This document shows, piece by piece, positions 57,813-64,000 of a stretch of 64,000 nt of DNA (its first letter is position 1; every line of letters starts with the position of its first letter). The stretch is from Lachnospira hominis (ex Liu et al. 2021) (GTDB taxonomy: Bacteria; Bacillota; Clostridia; Lachnospirales; Lachnospiraceae): NCBI RefSeq assembly GCF_014287955.1, contig NZ_JACOPD010000002.1:186001-250000 (forward strand). The letters run 5' to 3'. The position numbers were made by a program, and so were the translations under genes. Under the pieces are notes generated by a model, which searched no databases, had not been told where the DNA came from, and worked only from the letters and a program-made list of their open reading frames with translations.

Positions 57813-59140
57813 TAAGATTCAGCCTCCGCCTTAATTTTATCAAGATGTTCCTTTATTTTTTTCTCATATCCGTTATCTGTCGGCTCATAAAATACAGTGC
57901 CTTCAAGTTCATCCGGAAGGTATTGCTGTTTTACATAATGATTTTTGTAATCATGTGCATATTTATATCCAATACCATGTCCAAGCTTTCCTGCACTCTT
58001 ATAATGTGCATCCTGTAAATGCACAGGAACACCATATGTCTTTTCATTTTTCACAATATCAAGTGCTTTGTCTACAGCCATATAAGCGGCATTGCTCTTA
58101 GGAGCACATGCAACGTATGTCGCCGCCTGTGAAAGAACTATCCGTGCTTCCGGCATACCAAGCCTTTCTATTGCAAGACATGCATTAGTTGCAACTACAA
58201 GTGCCTGCGGGTCAGCATTTCCGACATCTTCACTCGCACATATCATTATTCTTCTCGCAATAAACTTTATATCTTCTCCGGCATATAACATTCTTGCAAG
58301 ATAATATACAGCCGCATCAGGGTCAGAACCACGCATGCTCTTAATAAATGCTGATATAGTATCGTAATGGTTATCACCATCTTTATCATACTTTAATACA
58401 CGCTTCTGTATACACTGTTCAGCAATCTTTAAATTAATATGAATCTTTCCATCCTCAGATGGCTTTGTTGTAAGAATACCAAGTTCTATGGCATTCAATG
58501 CACTTCTCGCATCACCATTTGCCACATCTGCAAGAAATGTAAGTGCCTCATCATCTATGTCTGCATGAAGACTTCCCATTCCTTTTTTCTCATCATATAC
58601 TGCACGTTTTATAAGTGTTTTTATATCTTCTTTGTCAAGTGGCTTTAATTCAAATATTATTGACCTTGAAATCAAAGCTCCGTTTACTTCAAAATATGGA
58701 TTTTCTGTAGTCGCACCAATAAGGATAATTGTTCCGTCCTCGACAAAAGGCAGAAGATAATCCTGTTGTCCTTTATTAAATCTATGAATCTCATCGACAA
58801 ACAGTATTGTCTTTTTTCCGTACATTCCAAGATTATTTTTTGCCTGTGCAACGACATCTTCCATATCCTTTTTTCCGGCAACAGTTGCATTAATCTGCTT
58901 AAAATCTGCACTTGTAGTATTGGCAATCACCTTTGCAAGTGTGGTTTTTCCTGTTCCCGGAGGTCCATAGAATATAATTGAGCTTATCTTATCAGCCTGA
59001 ATTGCCCTGTATAAAAGTTTATCTTTTCCTATAATATGCTGCTGTCCCACCACTTCATCCAAAGTTTCCGGTCTTATTCTTGAAGCCAGCGGCGATTCAT
59101 TTTTCATCGTATTTTGTCTGACATAATCAAATAAATCCAT
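57812..59140 (-). CDS. rarA: Replication-associated recombination protein A (RarA/MgsA AAA+ ATPase)
   Basis: 442 residues. N-terminal PLASRIRPETLDEVVGQQHI, Walker A GPPGTGKTT, Walker B LFVDEIHRF, the ATTENPYFEVNGALISRS sensor region, the SDPDAAVYYLARM block and the C-terminal HYKSAGKLGHGIGYKYAHDY, all RarA/WRNIP1 hallmarks. Acts at stalled replication forks. ATG at 59140 with GTGGAG upstream. Its stop codon overlaps the start of the next gene. Confidence 0.95.
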   Translation of the reverse strand: MDLFDYVRQNTMKNESPLASRIRPETLDEVVGQQHIIGKDKLLYRAIQADKISSIIFYGPPGTGKTTLAKVIANTTSADFKQINATVAGKKDMEDVVAQAKNNLGMYGKKTILFVDEIHRFNKGQQDYLLPFVEDGTIILIGATTENPYFEVNGALISRSIIFELKPLDKEDIKTLIKRAVYDEKKGMGSLHADIDDEALTFLADVANGDARSALNAIELGILTTKPSEDGKIHINLKIAEQCIQKRVLKYDKDGDNHYDTISAFIKSMRGSDPDAAVYYLARMLYAGEDIKFIARRIMICASEDVGNADPQALVVATNACLAIERLGMPEARIVLSQAATYVACAPKSNAAYMAVDKALDIVKNEKTYGVPVHLQDAHYKSAGKLGHGIGYKYAHDYKNHYVKQQYLPDELEGTVFYEPTDNGYEKKIKEHLDKIKAEAES

Positions 59141-59274
59141 TATATACTCCACTTTCATAAGTCATTTGGATTTATTATAACATATATATTGAATTTTTTA
59201 CAGCCGCAATATTTTTTCAACTTACATTTTCAGCTCATATTTTGGTCACATACCAGCAATCTATTCTTACAATA

Positions 59275-60489
59275 TCATTTCAACAGCCTGCCAAACACTT
59301 TTTTTATCTGTGTTAAAAAATCTGCTTTTTCTATATTTTCAGATGAAATAACATTGACGCTGCCTATTTTTTCTCCATTATAATAATAGTCAAGTGTTCC
59401 AATTGTATCTCCTTCATTTACAGGTGCAGCAATATTTTCATTTATATGGAGCTCTTTTGAAATATCTTCATGATTAACCGGATTAATAAACATATATGAA
59501 AATTCTTTTTCATACCGGCAATTGACATAGTCTTTTTTACCTTTTGAAATTCTTATATTTTCTAATAAAGGCATACCATCATCTTTATATATATCACATG
59601 TATTAAATCCATAATTCAAAAGATTAACAGCCTCAGCAAATCGTGTCTTTGAGTCCGGTGCAGCCATTATTACAGCAATAAGGTCAATCCCATCCTTATT
59701 TGCCGATGCTGACAGACAGCATTTTGCAAGCCCTGTCGAACCAGTCTTTAACCCAGTCGCCCATTCATACTGCTTAATAAGCTTGTTGGTGTTTGTAAGT
59801 CCAAACTCGCTGTCACCTCTTCTTGTACTGTGAATAATGGTATCCATCCATATTGTGGAATAATCATGAATCTGCGGATATTTTGTTATCAGTTCACGGC
59901 TCATAAGTGCTATATCACGGGCAGTTGACATATGTCCATCCGTATCAAGTCCGCAGCAGTTCACAAAATTAGTATTGTTCATTCCAAGCCCCATGGCTCT
60001 TTCATTCATCTTTGCAACAAATGCACTCTCTGTGCCCTCTATGTATTCTGACATGGCTACACATGCATCATTCGCACTTGCCATACTTATACATTTAATC
60101 ATCGTATCAACCGTCTGCTTTTCTCCTGCCTCCAGAAACACTTGACTTCCGCCCATAGATGCCGCATATTCCGATACAGTAACTTCGTCATCAAGTCCGA
60201 TTTTGCCATCCTTTATAGCATCAAATATCAATATCAAAGTCATTATCTTGGTAATACTTGCCGGATGCAGGCTCGTATCTGCATCTTTTTCATATATAAC
60301 CTGACCTGTTGATGCCTCCATAAGTATCGCTGACGGTGATTTTAATTCTATTCCTGAATTTTCCCCCTGTGTCCGTTCCTGTGCAATACATGTGACGCGG
60401 CTCATTCCCGCATAGACTGATGTAAATATTAAAATCAGACACATTATGCACATTATAAGTCTTTTGTTTCTACTCTTAATAACAAACAT
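59275..60489 (-). CDS. D-alanyl-D-alanine carboxypeptidase (DacA/DacF type)
   Basis: 404 residues. A signal-anchor helix (about 11-28) precedes the S11 peptidase domain: SITK (Ser78, Lys81), SAN in SMASANDACVAM, and KTGSTGLA. The C-terminal domain has ENIAAPVNEGDTIGTL, as in class A PBP5-like proteins. Trims peptidoglycan pentapeptides. In spore formers one homologue (DacF) acts in cortex formation. I cannot decide which role applies here. The ATG at 60489 is used. Confidence 0.9.
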   Translation of the reverse strand: MFVIKSRNKRLIMCIMCLILIFTSVYAGMSRVTCIAQERTQGENSGIELKSPSAILMEASTGQVIYEKDADTSLHPASITKIMTLILIFDAIKDGKIGLDDEVTVSEYAASMGGSQVFLEAGEKQTVDTMIKCISMASANDACVAMSEYIEGTESAFVAKMNERAMGLGMNNTNFVNCCGLDTDGHMSTARDIALMSRELITKYPQIHDYSTIWMDTIIHSTRRGDSEFGLTNTNKLIKQYEWATGLKTGSTGLAKCCLSASANKDGIDLIAVIMAAPDSKTRFAEAVNLLNYGFNTCDIYKDDGMPLLENIRISKGKKDYVNCRYEKEFSYMFINPVNHEDISKELHINENIAAPVNEGDTIGTLDYYYNGEKIGSVNVISSENIEKADFLTQIKKVFGRLLK

Positions 60490-60562
60490 TTGCTCACCCA
60501 ATACACAATATTCTGGCTATAGTTTATGTATAAAGAGGGAGTTTTATGATTAATTCAATTTC

Positions 60563-61759
60563 CTATTCCTTCTCCAACAATTTTTTATATGTATTATCAA
60601 TTCCCAATGCTCCCAGCGGAGCTGTGATAATAATTGCAAGTACAGCCACTGACAAAATAATTTTACCACAGGCAAGTCCTGCTGCAAGAGGCACTGAACC
60701 GATTGCCGCCTGGACTGTGGCTTTCGGAAGGTACGCAATAACGCAGAATATTCTCTCCTTCATATTAAGTTTAGTCTTTATCGTACATATCAAAACACCC
60801 GCCGTTCTGAAAATCAATGCAATAAAAATCATAAACACTGCCGCTATTCCTGCACTAAGCGTATATCGTATATCAACCGCAGCCCCAACAAGCACAAAAA
60901 GAACCACTTCAGCTGCAATCCATAACTTTCCGAATTTCTCTGATAATCTTTTTGAAACAAACGCTGTACTTTTTATTTTTATAACACATGCCATGCTGAC
61001 TACAGCAAGTAGTCCTGAAACAGATACTTTTCCCTCAAGCCAGCCTTCAACAGAAACAAGCAGCATTGAAAAGCCAAGCACAATTATTACTTTTGTACTG
61101 TTTCTGACACAATGCTTATGTGCATATGATGTCTCAAAAAATAAATATAATCCATATCCTGTAACTGCACCAAGAAGTATTCCCAGAACAATTGAAACAG
61201 GAATATTTACAAAATTAATAATATCAGCACTTCCACCCTGTGCCATGCTTAAAAATGTCGTAAATAATACAATAACAAAAATATCATCACATGACGCTCC
61301 TGCCATAATCATCTGTGGAATTGCTTTTTTTGTCCCATATTTTTCTTCCATAAGCATTACCATTCTCGGTATGACAACCGCAGGTGAAACGGCTCCAAGC
61401 ACTGCTCCCATTACCGCCGCCTCTATCCTGTTAATTCCTAATAACAATGGTGCAAATAATATATATCCTGCTATTTCACATGTTGCCGGAACAAATGACA
61501 TAAGAATTGCCGGTCGTCCCGCCTTCTTCAAATCCTTCAAATCAAGAGACAATCCTGCTTTAAGCAGAATAATTATAAGTGCCAGTTTTCTTAATTCAGA
61601 TGAAATAGAAAGTATTGACGGGTCGAGAAAATCAAGAACATACGGTCCCAATACAATACCCGTAACAAGCATTCCGATAATACGAGGCATTTTAAGTTTC
61701 TGGCAGATTGCCCCCATTGCAAGTCCAACCAGAAAAATAAGTGATAATGATGCTAACAT
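60563..61759 (-). CDS. Cation:proton antiporter (CPA family) under a fluoride riboswitch
   Basis: 398 residues with 11-13 predicted helices. The KMPRIIGMLVTGIVLGPYVLDF start, ILLKAGLSLDLKDL, AVLGAVSPAVVIPRMV, and ASCDDIFVIVLFTTF match the Kef/NhaP-like CPA antiporters. AAGGAGG precedes the ATG. The fluoride aptamer and terminator upstream argue that it is induced by fluoride, and antiporters of this kind are known fluoride-riboswitch targets. Whether it carries fluoride itself is not known from sequence. Confidence 0.88.
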   Translation of the reverse strand: MLASLSLIFLVGLAMGAICQKLKMPRIIGMLVTGIVLGPYVLDFLDPSILSISSELRKLALIIILLKAGLSLDLKDLKKAGRPAILMSFVPATCEIAGYILFAPLLLGINRIEAAVMGAVLGAVSPAVVIPRMVMLMEEKYGTKKAIPQMIMAGASCDDIFVIVLFTTFLSMAQGGSADIINFVNIPVSIVLGILLGAVTGYGLYLFFETSYAHKHCVRNSTKVIIVLGFSMLLVSVEGWLEGKVSVSGLLAVVSMACVIKIKSTAFVSKRLSEKFGKLWIAAEVVLFVLVGAAVDIRYTLSAGIAAVFMIFIALIFRTAGVLICTIKTKLNMKERIFCVIAYLPKATVQAAIGSVPLAAGLACGKIILSVAVLAIIITAPLGALGIDNTYKKLLEKE

Positions 61760-61805
61760 ATAATCCTCCTTAAATTATTCAGCAGGAATTCTATTCATTG
61801 TCCAC

Positions 61806-61900
61806 ATAAAAAAGCTGACAACCCCTGCGATTCTAAATCGTAGAAGTCATCAGCTATAATAAGCAGTTTAGGTTTCCCATGGGAGAACTTCATTCCCAAC
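61806..61900 (-). promoter_or_regulatory. Fluoride (crcB-type) riboswitch with terminator
   Basis: On the minus strand the aptamer has GGGAATGAAGTTCTCCC (61881-61897), AAACCTAAACTGC, and GCTGATGACTTCTAC. The GAAGT/ACTTC pairing forms the pseudoknot typical of the motif. The same GCTGATGAC is the left arm of a terminator hairpin (61846-61855 pairs with 61813-61822 as ten pairs, two wobble), followed by six T. The two folds exclude each other, so fluoride binding should turn the gene on. Confidence 0.88.
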
Positions 61901-61970
61901 TTGTAAAATAATACTTCTTTTAAAGCTTTATGTCAATATACAACTGTCAACTTCGTTTTTTAACATAAAA

Positions 61971-62828
61971 ATGCAGGATTTCAGGAGAATTATCAATCTT
62001 TCAATCTTTTTTTACACTTTATCAGAAGACTGTATGAATGCAGTAAGCATCTTATCAGACACAGAAATTGCTGTTGAGCGTGTTCAGAAATTTGCAAACA
62101 GTTCTGCCGCCATACGCATGGAAAACAATAGAAATTCTACTGACATCCCTGTTTCCGGCAACACCGACAATGCTTCTACACCTTCCGATTCAGACAATAT
62201 GATGCAGAACATGTCACAGGAAATTGAAAATCTGAAATCAAAATTTGATGATTTGCAAGAAATCATAAATAAACTTGATAATTCAGAAATACAGGCAGCT
62301 TATGAAACATATTATTCTGTATATAACTCCTATTCCGAAAATGCGTCAAAAACGCTCGGAACAGACAGCAATGATGCCGACTCATTTTTACAATCCACGC
62401 AGTCAGGTTCTAATATAACAGAACAGCTTGATGAAGCATACAGCACTTTATATTCACTTATAGATGATGAAGTAAACAATGCTTCTACTGCATTAGACAG
62501 CCAGTTTACTCTTTCAGACAGAGCAAATATCATAATATTTGCAATACTTATGGCAACAGGAATCATTATAATTCTTGCTATATTAAAGATTGTACGTCCT
62601 CTCCAATCTGCAAACGGACAGCTTTCAAAAATAATCAATGATATTTCCACAACCATTGAAGAAAGTGCCAATGGAACAAATGACATTTCTTCCAGAATAC
62701 GAAACATTGCTTCTTCCGTCGAGGCAATAAAATCCCAAACTGCCGAAAATCAATCCATCGGCAATGAACTGAAAAAAATGTTGAAGTATTTAAAAACATC
62801 TGATTTATATATTATTTTTATCATTTAA
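61971..62828 (+). pseudogene. Degraded methyl-accepting chemotaxis protein
   Basis: 285 codons that read as the remains of a chemoreceptor. The middle part has a four-helix-bundle-like sensor region (about 25-180), a membrane helix (about 187-207, IIIFAILMATGIIIILAIL) and the beginning of a HAMP domain (KIVRPLQSANGQLSKI). The N-terminal membrane helix is missing. The signalling hairpin that binds CheW and CheA is also absent: the HAMP runs directly into a stretch resembling a chemoreceptor C-terminal helix (TTIEESANGTNDISSRI...SVEAIKSQTAENQSIGNEL). A large internal deletion is the simplest explanation. Confidence 0.6.
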
Positions 62829-62840
62829 AAATTAATGGTA

Positions 62841-62869
62841 TTGACATAGCATTTTTATAGTGTTAGTAT
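62841..62869 (+). promoter_or_regulatory. Sigma-A promoter upstream of the 59-residue gene
   Basis: TTGACA (62841-62846) and TAGTAT (62864-62869) with exactly 17 bases between. It lies 85 bases upstream of a short ORF with a good ribosome-binding site, so transcription of that ORF is plausible. Confidence 0.6.
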
Positions 62870-62954
62870 ATTTACATTATATACTACACAATTATAATTG
62901 AATAATAACTTTATGCTATGATATAATGTCACCAACGAAAGAAGGTGATAGAAA

Positions 62955-63134
62955 GTGAGCGATTCAATGACACGCGAGGAACTTATTAGTTTAACAATTG
63001 ATAAATATACTGATTTACAACGTATCAAAAAGGCAAATGGCAATACCGAAAATAAAGAGCTTGACTATCAGCTTAAAGTTACTATAGCTAAACTATCCTC
63101 ATTAGGAATATCCGTTGAAGATATAACATTATAA
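62955..63134 (+). CDS. Hypothetical 59-residue protein
   Basis: GTG start with GAAGGTGAT a few bases upstream (an in-frame ATG occurs four codons later). The product has alternating charged and hydrophobic residues that suggest two or three helices, e.g. MTREELISLTIDKYTD and NKELDYQLKVTIAKLSSLG. No cysteines or signal sequence. I recognise no family, though the size and helical layout recall small regulators. Translation is not certain. Confidence 0.5.
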   Translation: MSDSMTREELISLTIDKYTDLQRIKKANGNTENKELDYQLKVTIAKLSSLGISVEDITL

Positions 63135-63220
63135 CTTTCAACTCATATCTTCTGTCTAAGGTATAATGTTATTAATATGTGTTTATATAATAAAGCTGGG
63201 ATTTTCCCAAATTTCACACA

Positions 63221-63262
63221 AACCTCCAAACTAAGATAAAACGTATCTCAGTTTGGAGGTTA
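63221..63262. terminator. Strong hairpin, possible bidirectional terminator
   Basis: AACCTCCAAACT (63221-63232) pairs with AGTTTGGAGGTT (63251-63262), with AGAT/ATCT inside after one mismatch. The nearby T-run on the plus strand is loose (ATCTTACAATTTTT). Between 63135 and 63373 I see nothing else of note. Confidence 0.5.
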
Positions 63263-63373
63263 TCTTACAATTTTTATATTTTAAGAGATATTATTCACGC
63301 TACAAAATGCTCATTGGACAAATATAAAAAGTAATTTAAAAATATAATCACTCAAAAGTACGATTTATAATAT

Positions 63374-63415
63374 AAAAAGAGATGTAACTACACAAATCAC
63401 AGTTACATCTCTTTT
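63374..63415 (-). terminator. Terminator of the gene cut by the window end
   Basis: AAAAGAGATGTAACT pairs with AGTTACATCTCTTTT. The hairpin is flanked by A and T runs and starts eight bases after the stop codon of the minus-strand gene. Confidence 0.85.
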
Positions 63416-63422
63416 ACATTTT

Positions 63423-64000
63423 CTACTTATACTCTGTTCCCAGCCAGAAACGTTCAACGTCTCCAACCACTGAACCATTCTTTCCTTTTACTGTACATGA
63501 GCATAATTTCTTATCTGAATTGTAATAATACAGTTTATTTTTATAAAATAATGTGCTCACAGTATCTGCATCTGAGCCAACATCTGTCATCTTCACCTCA
63601 TCTGCTGTAAGCGACTTTTTATAATATTGGACATTATCACGTATATACGTAAGTTCAGATGATGTATTTTTTACAATGCTTAAAGAGCCATCCGTAATAT
63701 TTTCAGCAATAGTTTTAACTTTACCGGAACTTATGCTTATTAGATTATTATTTTCATCAACTGCTGCAATCGTATCAGCTAATTCAAGAAATACATAATC
63801 TGACGCACCTCCGAGCTTTGACACAACTGTAAATACCGGCGTTACATCCTTCTTGACAGACGCATAGCTTACCTGACCAGAATTGATTACATATACATAA
63901 TCTTTATCATATATAAGCTCAACACCGGAACCGTTAAATTTACCAATAAACATATCCTCTGTATTCTTTGATGATATGCTGTGATAATAACAGTTTCCGT
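63423..64000 (-). CDS. Partial gene: beta-propeller-like extracellular protein, C-terminal part
   Basis: The reading frame stays open to the window end: upstream of the first in-frame ATG (63953) 15 more codons have no stop. The visible 191 residues show repeated YxYxxNS-type strands (YVYVINSGQ, LYYYNSDKKLCSC) and SISSGKVKTIAENI, like DUF5050-type or YncE-like propeller repeats. The true N-terminus and a possible signal sequence lie outside the window. The function is not assignable. Confidence 0.75.
   Translation of the reverse strand, partial: GNCYYHSISSKNTEDMFIGKFNGSGVELIYDKDYVYVINSGQVSYASVKKDVTPVFTVVSKLGGASDYVFLELADTIAAVDENNNLISISSGKVKTIAENITDGSLSIVKNTSSELTYIRDNVQYYKKSLTADEVKMTDVGSDADTVSTLFYKNKLYYYNSDKKLCSCTVKGKNGSVVGDVERFWLGTEYK

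Noticed and set aside
60546..61763. A 405-codon open frame on the plus strand exactly opposite the antiporter gene
   Set aside because: It has a fair ribosome-binding site, but the product is Ser/Thr/Ile-rich with no family features. The antisense frame of a membrane protein gives this composition. The antiporter and its riboswitch explain the region.
1..64000. CRISPR arrays, insertion sequences, phage or integration sites, tRNA and rRNA genes
   Set aside because: I looked for regularly spaced repeats, transposase motifs and tRNA-like T-loop or CCA patterns and saw none that hold up.

Overview
The window is AT-rich, densely packed DNA from a low-GC, spore-forming Firmicute, most likely a Lachnospiraceae-type gut clostridium. 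The reasons are a forespore sigma factor (SigG) with a YlmC/YmxH-type partner, a GerA/SpoVAF-family protein, NrdR, AgrC-like GHKL kinases paired with LytTR regulators, a B-class RNase P RNA, and two protein families (DUF5716/DUF5717-like) that I associate with Lachnospiraceae. There are no rRNA or tRNA genes, CRISPR arrays, insertion sequences or phage modules. Most genes lie on the minus strand in long runs whose genes overlap by 1 to 20 bases.

Layout. (1) 1-3.8 kb, minus: an nrdR, yqeG-like, aroE, aroK, aroQ, efp run with a clear promoter ahead of nrdR and a terminator after efp. (2) 3.9-8.3 kb, plus: sigG, a ylmC/ymxH-like gene with its ribosome-binding site inside a perfect hairpin, a lactonase-family beta-propeller gene, and a LytTR/GHKL two-component pair. 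(3) 8.3-21.9 kb, minus: a cobalamin operon. It starts with a terminator-type cobalamin riboswitch and runs through a B12/corrinoid ABC importer (btuF, btuC, btuD), cbiC, cbiD, cbiF, cbiG, a cbiH-cbiJ fusion, cbiET, a cbiA-cobT fusion and cobU, ending in two unknown small membrane proteins. (4) 22-28 kb, minus: yajC, tgt, aroC, a second Hsp70, and a spore germination protein. (5) 28-32.6 kb, minus: a GntR(YtrA)-ABC cassette with a perfect operator palindrome, and a galM-like epimerase. (6) 32.6-39 kb, minus: a LytTR/GHKL pair, a small secreted protein and an ABC exporter or immunity-like set, with 21-bp-spaced repeats that look like the regulator's binding site. (7) 39.2-41.9 kb: trpS (minus) and pyrBI (plus). 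(8) 41.9-45.4 kb, minus: an acyltransferase, a GT8 glycosyltransferase and a GT8-acyltransferase fusion. (9) 45.5-50.8 kb, minus: rnpB, a PilZ protein, queA, pheT and pheS. (10) 50.9-59.1 kb, minus: rarA followed by four uncharacterised genes (a 1182-residue repeat protein, an actin/Hsp70-fold protein, a TPR-like protein and a coiled-coil membrane protein). (11) 59.3-61.9 kb, minus: a DD-carboxypeptidase and a cation/proton antiporter under a fluoride riboswitch. (12) 62-64 kb: a decayed chemoreceptor, a 59-residue ORF, and a gene cut by the window end.

How the genes work together. The B12 block couples uptake and synthesis under one riboswitch, but it lacks the chelatase, CbiL, CbiP, CobS and CbiB steps, so those must be elsewhere or replaced by salvage. 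Two ABC sets each carry their own regulator (GntR with a palindrome; LytTR with direct repeats). The best candidate for an undescribed system is the four-gene block after rarA: large, collinear, tightly coupled, and with no obvious function.
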